From Kosakonia radicincitans DSM 16656 (lineage in GTDB: Bacteria; Pseudomonadota; Gammaproteobacteria; Enterobacterales; Enterobacteriaceae): a stretch of DNA of 64,000 nucleotides. The DNA lies in the NCBI RefSeq assembly GCF_000280495.2, contig NZ_CP018016.1:2604001-2668000 (forward strand). Reading direction: 5' to 3'. The position numbers and the translations under genes are program-made. This document shows positions 55,344 to 63,180 of the stretch, piece by piece (the first letter of the stretch is position 1; every line of letters starts with the position of its first letter). The notes under the pieces were generated by a model, which was not told where the DNA came from, did no database searches, and was given only the letters and a program-made list of their open reading frames with translations.

Positions 55344-55851
55344 GATGTTGGCCGGGGCAGGTGAATTCTGCTCTGCGTCAGGCCGATCACTGCCGAATAT
55401 ATTGAAACCAGCGCCGCCATTCATCTCAATGGCGGTTAAATCCGCAGGCCTGATAAGGCCACGCCGCCATCCGGCTATCAACGCGCAATTGCCGCTGCAC
55501 TGTCTGTTACGTGTGGCGGCGTATCCAGCCGCTAACCGGGCGAATCACCGCCAGTATCATGCCAGCCGCCGCTTCACTTTTACTGTTGGGCAATGAATAA
55601 ATGTTTACGTGCGTAACCCCCCGTTCACTACCGTAAAGTGAGGGAACAATGTCGCTGCGGTTATATAAACTAAGAAGCTGCTATGTGACAAAAGCGAACC
55701 TTAGCGAAGTTTTTTTATATTTAACAGAAAAAAGCCATAAAGATACTGCAGGAAATTTATGGCAATAAGTTGAAAACTAGGCAGAATCCGATTAATTTCT
55801 TATACAGTTAATTGAAAATCTAAAATTCTAAGAAATTGAGGAGAGTTTTGA
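55344..55851. other. Intergenic region at the backbone/islet boundary
   Basis: About 500 bp without a gene. A REP-type unit lies at 55447-55475. From about 55640 the composition changes abruptly from GC-rich to strongly AT-rich, marking the left edge of the accessory islet. The last 60 bp include an AT-rich stretch and GAGGAGAG before the DUF2971 start. I see no tRNA or direct repeat at the boundary. Confidence 0.5.
55447..55475. repeat. REP-type palindromic unit
   Basis: GGCCTGATAAGGCCACGCCG... ending CCATCCGGC: a single REP-like unit in the 3' region of the nitroreductase gene. Confidence 0.6.
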
Positions 55852-56631
55852 ATGATACTGTATAAATATGTCGATTTATGCACTGGGATGAAAATTGTAA
55901 GAAATCCTTCAGTAAAATTCACGCATCCTTATAACCTTAATGATCCATTTGAAATAACATCTTCGTTTTATGAGACTGATGATCATGATTATTTACATAG
56001 AAATAATCGATCAAATCTTCATAAGTTAAGTATGTGTTATGGGGTTCTTTCATTATCAAGAACACCACTAAATCCCTTAATGTGGGCACATTACGCACGG
56101 GGAAAAAGACGGGGGAGTAGTAAATATATTAATCTTGGAGAAAAGAATATGACTCACGGTGGATTAGTCATAGGAATTGACGTTGATACGGCAGGTCTAA
56201 ACAAGGAAGGAAATAATATAATCCCCGCAAAGTTCGGTAGTGTAATTTACACATCAACCAAACCCACTTCGAGATTCAATGATTCAGAAAATATAGATAT
56301 CATTGAAGGAATGATAACTCATTTTGATTCTAAATATTTAGAGGCACTGCAAAGGATATTTTTGTATAAATCAGCGGATTGGTCGTATGAAGAGGAAGTA
56401 CGGGTTGTGAGAAATATAACTAGAGCATGTCAAGAAGAACGTAGGCAGGAAATTAATAATATAGCGAAGGATAGTATAAAGGAAATATATATAGGCAGCA
56501 TTCATGGATTTCCACTGGAAAGTGCAAATATTATATGTAATGAAATCAAAAAAAACTTACCAGATTGCGAGGTTTTACTTTGTAACACGGAAGGCAAAGG
56601 TTGGAATATAAATGCGAATCCATTCAAATAA
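55852..56631 (+). CDS. DUF2971 domain-containing protein
   Basis: A 259-residue DUF2971 protein. Family markers: LYKYVD at the N-terminus, LNDPFE at 29-34, LSLSRTPLNPLMWAHYARG at about 66-84, GLVIGID, and KSADWSYEEEVRVVR near 172-187. No signal peptide or membrane segment. The biochemical function is unknown; DUF2971 genes are scattered in genomic islands and phage-defence neighbourhoods in other bacteria, which is only suggestive. The gene is markedly AT-rich compared with its flanks, and it lies 71 bp upstream of an IS30-family insertion, consistent with transfer. AGGAGAG precedes the ATG. No partner gene is next to it. Confidence 0.8.
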   Translation: MILYKYVDLCTGMKIVRNPSVKFTHPYNLNDPFEITSSFYETDDHDYLHRNNRSNLHKLSMCYGVLSLSRTPLNPLMWAHYARGKRRGSSKYINLGEKNMTHGGLVIGIDVDTAGLNKEGNNIIPAKFGSVIYTSTKPTSRFNDSENIDIIEGMITHFDSKYLEALQRIFLYKSADWSYEEEVRVVRNITRACQEERRQEINNIAKDSIKEIYIGSIHGFPLESANIICNEIKKNLPDCEVLLCNTEGKGWNINANPFK

Positions 56632-56756
56632 TTAACATTAAAATTTAGATGGAATCTGTTTGCCATTATCGATGGCATGTTGAATAGTCGTCTTCTCCTC
56701 ACTGTGAGTTCAACGGGTCGATGCAACGCTATCCTTAATCGAAGGGGGACGTTGCC

Positions 56757-57392
56757 ATGAAACGAAGAACGCGCATTTACTACACGCCAGAACAGAAAGC
56801 GATTATCCAGGACAGATATAAGCAAGGTGATTCCCTGCATGATATCGCCAGAATGTTCGACAGATATCATTCTTCTATCATGCCCACTATCCACCAGACT
56901 GGTGGATACCGTCCCCCTGTCCGAAAGCGGCACCCGTTAGCGCTTTCGCTTGATGAAAGAGAGGAGATATCCAGAGGGCTGGTAGCAAAACGCAGCATCA
57001 GGGACATCGCTGCCAAATTATCAAGAGCTCCCTCAACGATTAGTCGCGAGATCAATAGGCACGGAGGTGCAAAACAATATCGTGCAGCAAAAGCGGATGC
57101 CACTGCATGGGAAAGTGCCCTGAGACCAAAACCCTGCAAGCTAATCGAAAGCCCCACTTTGTGTAAAATCATCGCAGAGAAGATGCATCAGGACTGGTCG
57201 CCGGAACAAATCGCCGGTTGGCTAAAACGCTGTTATCCCGATAATCAGGAAATGCATGTGTCACACGAAACAATTTATAAAACGCTTTTTATACAAACCC
57301 GGGGTGCATTAAAAAAGAACTGCAGCAATGCCTCAGAAGCGGAAGAGTCGTGCGTCGATCCAGAACATCATCGCTTAAAGGGAAAGGTTTAG
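56757..57392 (+). CDS. IS30-family transposase, N-terminal part (frame 0)
   Basis: 211 residues from the ATG to an early stop. It holds two helix-turn-helix regions (DSLHDIARMFDRYHSSI and RSIRDIAAKLSRAPSTISREINRHG), which bind the IS ends, and the strand up to WSPEQIAGWLKRCYPD and HVSHETIYKTLF. IS30 transposase is about 383 residues in one frame; here the frame breaks after TRGALKK. At that point codons TTA AAA AAG contain an in-frame A_AAA_AAG heptamer (57311-57317). The residues after it (NCSNASEAEE...) do not look like the family and are the out-of-frame tail. Confidence 0.88.
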   Translation: MKRRTRIYYTPEQKAIIQDRYKQGDSLHDIARMFDRYHSSIMPTIHQTGGYRPPVRKRHPLALSLDEREEISRGLVAKRSIRDIAAKLSRAPSTISREINRHGGAKQYRAAKADATAWESALRPKPCKLIESPTLCKIIAEKMHQDWSPEQIAGWLKRCYPDNQEMHVSHETIYKTLFIQTRGALKKNCSNASEAEESCVDPEHHRLKGKV

Positions 57393-57916
57393 GGTCAATC
57401 CCGGATACAATCTCTATCAGCGAAAGGCCACCTGAAGCCGCTGACAGAGCCATACCAGGGCACTGGGAAGGTGACCTGATCCAGGGCTCGAAAAACTCCT
57501 GTATCGTCACCCTTGTAGAACGTCATTCCCGTTTTGTTATGCTGGCCAAGATCAGGGACAACAAGACCATAACGGTTATATCTGCACTCATCAGACAAGC
57601 CCGGGAATTACCTGCTGAGCTTTATAAAACATTAACATGGGACCGGGGCGCTGAAATGACCAGCCACACCCGGTTTACTGTAGCCACAGATATTCAGGTT
57701 TACTTCTGCGATCCTCAATCCCCCTGGCAACGCGGCTCCAATGAAAATACGAACAGATTGCTCAGGCAGTATTTTCCAAAAGGAACTGACTTATCGGTTC
57801 ACAGCCAGCAAAGACTTAACAGTGTTGCCAGACAGCTCAACGAAAGGCCGAGAAAAACGCTGGACTTTGAATCACCCGCAGAGCGTTTTAACCAATGTGT
57901 TGCATCCATCGGTTGA
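57317..57916 (+). pseudogene. IS30-family transposase, catalytic part (-1 frame)
   Basis: Beginning exactly at the last base of the A_AAA_AAG heptamer, the -1 frame continues the transposase as ELQQCLRSGR... with the DDE residues GHWEGDLIQG, LTWDRGAEM and NENTNRLLRQYFPKGT, ending DFESPAERFNQC. It has no start codon of its own with a ribosome site. It is therefore either expressed by -1 ribosomal slippage with the upstream frame or is the 3' half of a gene broken by loss of one A. The sequence shows which frames join, not which case holds. Confidence 0.75.
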
Positions 57917-57923
57917 ACTCACA

Positions 57924-58286
57924 ACTCGTAGCAGACCTTCCGCTTGTCGCGCCTAGTCCCTCGGCACCCAAAGCGGATGTGACCTGTTCCCGTTGAGTAA
58001 CACACCGCACTTTAAGTTGCACCTTCAGGATCAATTATGAACTTCCGCTCCTCTCTCACAACGGTCTTACATCTGTCACTTCTGATTAGTTGTTTTCCAG
58101 AAACTCCATATGATGTTTCATATATTTTCTTCATTTTCTGAGAAGTACTTCCCAGTAATACCCATTGCGGCATGTGTCTGCCCGTCGTATCTTTTTGCCG
58201 CACCTGCAAAATCAGGTGTCGGGGTTAGCCTCCTGATAAAACTTAGTGACGATCGATGTCAAAAACACACTTAGTGAGGCTGCCTT
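57924..58286. other. Region downstream of the IS, with an unassigned minus-strand frame
   Basis: About 360 bp. A minus-strand frame at 58012-58209 reads MQVRQKDTTGRHMPQWVLLG and ends FIIDPEGAT; it has no ribosome-binding site and matches no family I recognise. Composition changes back toward the backbone value near 58260. It may be the remnant of an older islet gene interrupted by the element. Confidence 0.4.
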
Positions 58287-58742
58287 ATGGCTACAACTCC
58301 CAACAACATTCATTCTCTGTTAGCGCTTCCTTTTTCCTGTTCAACCGATTTCACCGAACTGGCCGATAACTGTGAGCGATTTGCCGAAGTGCTGGTGGAA
58401 ACGCATGAACCGGCGGAAAAACTGGCGCTCTGCGGCAAACTCTCTTCCTGCCTTAATTTATTACGCACAACATTACACGAACCGATCCCTGCGCATTTAA
58501 CTGAATCACTGACCGTCGAGTTTTTACCCTATATTCCGGAGTTCGCACCGGAAAGCGATGCGCTGTGCCGCTATTGCGAGGAACTAACGCGGTTGCTGAT
58601 TAATGGTTCGCTGTCCATTGATCAGTCCCGCGTGATGGGGGATTTGCTGCTGGATCTGGTGATGTTTTTTGCTGAGCGCCTGAAAGCGCCGCGCTGGATA
58701 AAAACCGGGCAGGGGATTATTGCGCTGGACGCGTTGAATTAA
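58287..58742 (+). CDS. Hypothetical protein
   Basis: A 151-residue soluble, helix-rich protein with no signal or membrane segment, beginning MATTPNNIHSLLALPFSC and containing LALCGKLSSCLNLLRTTLHE and VMGDLLLDLVMFFAERL. I do not recognise the family. TGAGG is 7 bases before the ATG, and codon use looks like the backbone, so it is likely a real gene. It starts just after the islet. A hairpin follows at 58762-58790. Confidence 0.65.
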   Translation: MATTPNNIHSLLALPFSCSTDFTELADNCERFAEVLVETHEPAEKLALCGKLSSCLNLLRTTLHEPIPAHLTESLTVEFLPYIPEFAPESDALCRYCEELTRLLINGSLSIDQSRVMGDLLLDLVMFFAERLKAPRWIKTGQGIIALDALN

Positions 58743-58761
58743 ATCCTGTCGCGGATGAAAA

Positions 58762-58790
58762 AGAGTTTGCTGCAGATCGCAGCAAACTCT
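58762..58790. terminator. Hairpin after the hypothetical gene
   Basis: A perfect 12-bp stem AGAGTTTGCTGC/GCAGCAAACTCT with a 5-nt loop, 20 bp past the stop. The T run is on the minus-strand side, so it is weak as a plus-strand terminator. Confidence 0.5.
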
Positions 58791-59031
58791 GTGCAGATGT
58801 CAGGGGATGTAAACCACGTAGCCCAGTAACACCCATCTCCGCCCGCCAAAATGGGCAGCGCATTTTCACTGAGCAAGATATTCAACACGAGCACGTGCCA
58901 TAAAGATCAACATGAGTATGTGTTTTATGCTGACAGAGCCACAGAGACAATTTATCCTTGCTATACAGTCAGATAAAAACAATAAACGCCATTATTTATT
59001 GCAGAATACACACCAAAATAAAGGAACACGA

Positions 59032-59508
59032 ATGATTGAATTTCGCCCAATGCGCGAGGATGAATATCCTGGTTATCTGGAATATTTCATTACGGATTAT
59101 GCGCGGGAAATTGCGTCAAACTACCGTCTTTCTGCTGAAGACTCACTGGCAAGAGCAAAGCAGGAGATTGCGGAAGATCTTCCGGAGGGAGTAAATACAC
59201 CAGGCCAGGTTTTGCTGTGTCTGGTTGCCAAATCAGACAACACGGAGAAGCATGTCGGCTATCTCTGGTATAAACCCGATAATGCCATGCGTACCGTTTT
59301 CATCTACGATTTTCATATTTTCAACGCCTTGCAGGGGCAAGGTTTGGGTAAACTTGCTCTGCGGACGTTTGAGCATGAGATGCGGTGTAAGGGCGTTGAA
59401 CAGATCCGGCTTCGCGTTGCTGGCGACAACGATCGCGCCCGGCACGTATATGAGGCCATCGGTTTTGGCGTGACAGGAATCAACATGAGCAAGAGTATAA
59501 AAGAGTAG
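59032..59508 (+). CDS. GNAT family N-acetyltransferase
   Basis: A 158-residue GNAT protein. Seen: an N-terminal FRPMREDEYPGYLEYFITDYAREI, the acetyl-CoA loop LQGQGLGKLALRTFEHE, and IRLRVAGDNDRARHVYEAIGFGVTGINMSK. The ATG at 59032 with AAGGA 6 bases upstream is chosen over the longer frame from 58912. Substrate unknown. Convergent with the MFS gene. Confidence 0.87.
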   Translation: MIEFRPMREDEYPGYLEYFITDYAREIASNYRLSAEDSLARAKQEIAEDLPEGVNTPGQVLLCLVAKSDNTEKHVGYLWYKPDNAMRTVFIYDFHIFNALQGQGLGKLALRTFEHEMRCKGVEQIRLRVAGDNDRARHVYEAIGFGVTGINMSKSIKE

Positions 59509-59539
59509 ATTGCGGCGGCTCATCTGAAAGCCATGTGGC

Positions 59540-60760
59540 TCAGTCCGCCCCCACCTTTAATGCCCGTGCGGATGCATGCTCAATAAGTACGTTCGCATAT
59601 CGCCACCAGATAAGCAGCGCCACAAGCGCAATGGCGCTCAGCACGCTGAACGCCGTGGCAAATGAGTAATTACCGGCAATCATCCCTGTTAATGCCGGGC
59701 TCATTGACGCACCCACTCCCTGCATTAGCATCACCACACTTTGCCCGGCGTTGACGTGCCCGCTATTGCACAGCAACGCCACAATAAAACCTGGCACCAC
59801 CACGCCGAGGATACCCGCAGCCGCGCCATCCAGTATTTGCACTGGCACCATCATCAGCGGGGCAGCTGAGGTTGCTGCCAGCGCAGCCCGCAGAGGCATT
59901 ATGAGCAACGCCAGCATAATTAATCGCCAGTAACCGTACTTATCGATTCGCCGGGCAACCCAGATGGCCACCGGAATCATCACCGCCTGAGAAATAATCA
60001 CCGTGGCGGCAGCATATAAACCGGGATTCATGGCGCCTGGTGCGGCGGCGACGCGCATGCTGAGCATGGGTAACAGTGCGGCATTGGCCAGATGAAACAG
60101 CATCAGAGTCAATCCGGTAATCAAAAGTGCCCGGTTTTGGGTGAGTACCGAGAGCCCCGGCAGCGGTTGGGGAACAGAGGACTGGATACCTCGCGCCGCA
60201 TCGTTATCGATATCTTGACTGCGAATAGCCAGCAGCGCACACAGCGTTAACACGGTCGTACAGGCCATCAACAGGAAAATACCACCGACGCCCCAGTACC
60301 AGGCAATGCCTCCGGCAATCAGTGCGGTAAAGAAATTTCCGGCGTGATTGAATGCCTCATTTTTACCCATTTGCGCATTAAAGCCGCGTTGTCCTGTCAG
60401 ACCCAGCGTAATCCCCGTGATCAGGGGGCCGACAAAAGCCGCGCATATTCCGCTGACCATTTGCGAAAGCGCGACGACGCTGTTTTGCTGGCTGAACCAG
60501 AGCAAAAGCGTACTTGCGGTAATCATTATGCAGAGCAGCGCCAGCAGAGTGCGTTTGTTTTTGGACGTGTCGGTGATAAATCCTGCCGGGAGCGTCGCCA
60601 ATAATCCTGCCACTCCGCCCAGCGTCATCAGCAAGCCGATATCATCCGGTTGCCAGTGGCGCTGGGTGAGAAATATCCCCAGAAAAGGGCCGAGACCATC
60701 GCGGACATCAGCAATAAAAAAACTCGTCAGGCACAGCGCCCTCAGGGAACGAAGAGACAT
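59540..60760 (-). CDS. MFS transporter
   Basis: A 406-residue 12-helix MFS transporter. Motif-A-like segment GFITDTSKNKRTL between helices 2 and 3; other helices include TFFIADVRDGLGPFLGIFL-like start and GQSVVMLMQGVGASMSPALTG near the C-terminus. Sequence resembles the group of MFS proteins of unknown substrate (YnfM/YfcJ-like), not assignable. Start ATG 60760 (MSLRSL) is uncertain; an ATG at 60778 is also possible. It stands alone between a GNAT gene and a LysR gene. Confidence 0.8.
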   Translation of the reverse strand: MSLRSLRALCLTSFFIADVRDGLGPFLGIFLTQRHWQPDDIGLLMTLGGVAGLLATLPAGFITDTSKNKRTLLALLCIMITASTLLLWFSQQNSVVALSQMVSGICAAFVGPLITGITLGLTGQRGFNAQMGKNEAFNHAGNFFTALIAGGIAWYWGVGGIFLLMACTTVLTLCALLAIRSQDIDNDAARGIQSSVPQPLPGLSVLTQNRALLITGLTLMLFHLANAALLPMLSMRVAAAPGAMNPGLYAAATVIISQAVMIPVAIWVARRIDKYGYWRLIMLALLIMPLRAALAATSAAPLMMVPVQILDGAAAGILGVVVPGFIVALLCNSGHVNAGQSVVMLMQGVGASMSPALTGMIAGNYSFATAFSVLSAIALVALLIWWRYANVLIEHASARALKVGAD

Positions 60761-60915
60761 ATTTCCGGCCTTTAGCATAGTTAACTCACTCTGTTAGCAA
60801 TGGCATATGCCTCAACAAAGCTCAGCAAATTATTCTCATTAAGTGTATCGGCGTTTGATGAAAATAAGATGTCGCGTGAAAAAACGGTTTCGTCCATGTT
60901 GATTAATTGCTATGG

Positions 60916-61842
60916 CTAATTGTTAAATTTTCCAATCCAGGGGCTGGTGTTATCCTGGGACCATAGCTTCATCAACATTTCGCGAAATTTTTCCGCCGCA
61001 GGGCTCAAAGAATTTCCCCTTCTGACGACTAATCCAAGGGTTCTGCGGATAACCGGCTCAATAAGCGGCCGACTCACCAGAACATGATGCTCATCTGTCG
61101 GCATTGCCAGGCTGGGAACAACGGCCACACCTAAACCGGCCTCAACCATCCCAAGAGAGGTGGAAAGATGCCTTACCTCGTAAAACCAGTTTGGTCGCCA
61201 GTCAAATCCTTCCAGCGCCTGATCAATCAGCAGCCGGTTGCCACTCGATTTACGGACGCCAATCAGCCTGAGTCCGGCAAGATCTTCCCACATCACAAGT
61301 GATTTTTTTGCCAGTTCGTGGTCTCGTTTACAGGCGAGAACGAAAGGCTCATTGACCAGCGGGGTAAACTCAATATACGGGTGTGTGATATTTATCATAT
61401 TTATTCCAAAATCTGCATCGCCGTTAAGCACAGCTTCGAGGCAGTCGTTGGCACTATGCTCAAGTATGCGGATGCGAATATTTGGGTAATGTTCGTTGTA
61501 ATCACGAATAACGGCGGGCAAGAAATAGAAGGCAGCAGTGGGTAAACAGGATAGCGTAATCACGCCTGTCTGATGCGTCGCCATTTCTTTGATACTGAGT
61601 ATCGAGCTTTCATAAAAATCTAAGAGATTCTTTGCCTTAGGCAGGAAGTCTCTTCCTACTGCGGTAAGTTTTACTCGCCGGGTCGAACGCTCAAATAACG
61701 TTGTGCCCAAACTTTCTTCAAGTTTTTTTATTCGTCTTGTTAATGCTGGCTGAGAGATGTGTAAAAACTGTGACGCTCTTGTAAAACATCCAATTTCTGC
61801 AATTTTAACAAAAGCTTGAACGCCCTGTAATTCATGCTGCAT
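60916..61842 (-). CDS. LysR-family regulator of the PrpF/MFS cluster
   Basis: A 308-residue LysR regulator. HTH CFTRASQFLHISQPALTRRIKKLEESLG (about residues 19-46), effector domain with HQTGVITLSCLPTAAFYFLPAVIRDYNE. AAGG lies 8 bases before the start ATG. It is divergent from the PrpF-like gene across about 155 bp, so its likely target is that gene and the following transporter, as in the ybhD-ybhHI and galR-galTD arrangements of other bacteria. Confidence 0.92.
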   Translation of the reverse strand: MQHELQGVQAFVKIAEIGCFTRASQFLHISQPALTRRIKKLEESLGTTLFERSTRRVKLTAVGRDFLPKAKNLLDFYESSILSIKEMATHQTGVITLSCLPTAAFYFLPAVIRDYNEHYPNIRIRILEHSANDCLEAVLNGDADFGINMINITHPYIEFTPLVNEPFVLACKRDHELAKKSLVMWEDLAGLRLIGVRKSSGNRLLIDQALEGFDWRPNWFYEVRHLSTSLGMVEAGLGVAVVPSLAMPTDEHHVLVSRPLIEPVIRRTLGLVVRRGNSLSPAAEKFREMLMKLWSQDNTSPWIGKFNN

Positions 61843-61997
61843 TTTTCAAACCTTCTGGTTGCCCTGTCATTTAGCCATCTTAGCCGAAGGCTGATTAATG
61901 TGTAAAACGCATCAATCCTTCGTTTTTTGACATTAGAGTTATTTATCCGCTTATGGGACGCTTACTACATCATTCAACATGTGGGAAGAGAAAACCT
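61843..61997. promoter_or_regulatory. Divergent promoter region LysR / PrpF-like gene
   Basis: 155 bp between divergent genes containing the promoters and, by family expectation, a LysR-type operator. No clear T-N11-A box can be claimed by eye. Confidence 0.4.
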
Positions 61998-63086
61998 ATG
62001 TTCAACATACCTTGCGTATTGATGCGTGGTGGCACGTCTAAGGGACCGGTTATTCTGGCGAGTGACTTACCCGTCGACGTTCAGGAGCGAGACGCGGTTC
62101 TGTTGTCTCTGATGGGGGCTGGCCATGAACTGGAAATTGATGGTATCGGTGGGGGGAGCCCACAAACCAGTAAAGTGGCGATTGTGAGCCCTTCGGATAG
62201 CCCCGATGCGGACATTGACTATCTTTTCGCGCAGGTCATGGTGAAAGAGCGGCGAGTGGATACAACGCCAAACTGTGGAAATATGTTATGTGCCGTTGGC
62301 CCCTTTGCCATTGAAAAGGGACTGGTTGCGCCTAAAAATCCGGTAACAACAGTACGTATCCGCAATCTCAACACGGGAACATTCGTTGATGCCGAAGTGC
62401 AGACACCTGATTACCGGGTGAGTTACGAGGGAGATACGCAGATTGATGGCGTGCCGGGTACTGCTGCTCCTGTCGGTTTGACGTTCCTGAATTCCGCAGG
62501 CTGCAAAACCGGTAAGTTGCTTCCGACCGGTAATATAACGGATGTGTTTGATGGTGTTGAAGTCACATGCATTGATATGGCAATGCCGATGATCTTAATC
62601 GATGCACATCAGATGGATAAAACCGGCAGTGAATCACCGGCTGATCTGGATTCTGATCTGGCGTTTATGCAACGTCTCGAAAAAATCCGTCTCAAAGCAG
62701 GTGAGGCGATGGGCTTTGGCGATGTAACCAACAAAGTTATTCCTAAACCCGTCCTTCTTAGCAAACCCACGGCAGGTGGTACGATCAAGGTTCGCTATTT
62801 CATGCCGCATAATTGCCATAAATCACTTGCTATTACTGGCTCTATTGGTATTTCTACTGCAACGATAATCGAAGGTTCCGTTGCGCAGAAAATCATTAGC
62901 GACCAACCCAAAGATGCATTTACCAATATTGTTAACATTGAGCATCCGAGCGGCAAGATCACAGTTTCTTTATTAAAGTGCGGAAATAAAATAGAAAATA
63001 CCCGTGCTGCTGTAATCAGAACGACTCGTAAATTATTCGAGGGTAATGTTTGTGTTCCGGAAATCGCCTTAGCGGAAGTTATCTAA
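61998..63086 (+). CDS. PrpF-family isomerase (4-oxalomesaconate tautomerase/YbhH-like)
   Basis: A 362-residue PrpF/DapF-fold isomerase, close to E. coli YbhH and Pseudomonas GalD. Seen: IPCVLMRGGTSKGPV, EIDGIGGGSPQTSKVAI, VDTTPNCGNMLCAVG with the catalytic Cys, and RYFMPHNCHKSLAITG with a second Cys. GalD converts keto to enol 4-oxalomesaconate in gallate breakdown; PrpF isomerises methylaconitate. Which reaction applies here is unknown. Start ATG 61998 (MFNIPCV) follows GGAAGAG by about 8 bases. It is followed 94 bp later by an MFS transporter and divergent from a LysR gene: a self-contained aromatic or tricarboxylate module. Confidence 0.9.
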   Translation: MFNIPCVLMRGGTSKGPVILASDLPVDVQERDAVLLSLMGAGHELEIDGIGGGSPQTSKVAIVSPSDSPDADIDYLFAQVMVKERRVDTTPNCGNMLCAVGPFAIEKGLVAPKNPVTTVRIRNLNTGTFVDAEVQTPDYRVSYEGDTQIDGVPGTAAPVGLTFLNSAGCKTGKLLPTGNITDVFDGVEVTCIDMAMPMILIDAHQMDKTGSESPADLDSDLAFMQRLEKIRLKAGEAMGFGDVTNKVIPKPVLLSKPTAGGTIKVRYFMPHNCHKSLAITGSIGISTATIIEGSVAQKIISDQPKDAFTNIVNIEHPSGKITVSLLKCGNKIENTRAAVIRTTRKLFEGNVCVPEIALAEVI

Positions 63087-63180
63087 ACGTTAGCCAGCCT
63101 TTGAAAATCTGAACGTATTAATACCTTTAGCCCGCAAGGGTTAAGAAACTCTGTACCAGAAATATAAAGTTGAGGATATT

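Larger units (their letters stand above)
56703..57923 (+). mobile_element. IS30-family insertion sequence, complete (1221 bp)
   Basis: Imperfect 27-bp terminal inverted repeats, TGTGAGTTCAAC...GATGCAAC at 56703-56729 and its inverse at 57897-57923 (23 of 27 positions match), bound a 1221-bp element, the same length as IS30 itself. The flanking bases are AC on both sides, a 2-bp target duplication as expected for the family. The transposase reads in two frames joined by a -1 shift. Confidence 0.93.

Noticed and set aside
58012..58209. 65-residue minus-strand frame after the IS as a real gene
   Set aside because: No ribosome-binding site, no recognised family, and it sits in a short islet remnant. 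Kept only as a note in the regional entry.
58287..58742. Hypothetical gene as part of the IS30 islet
   Set aside because: Its composition and Shine-Dalgarno resemble the backbone, and the AT-rich segment ends just before it.
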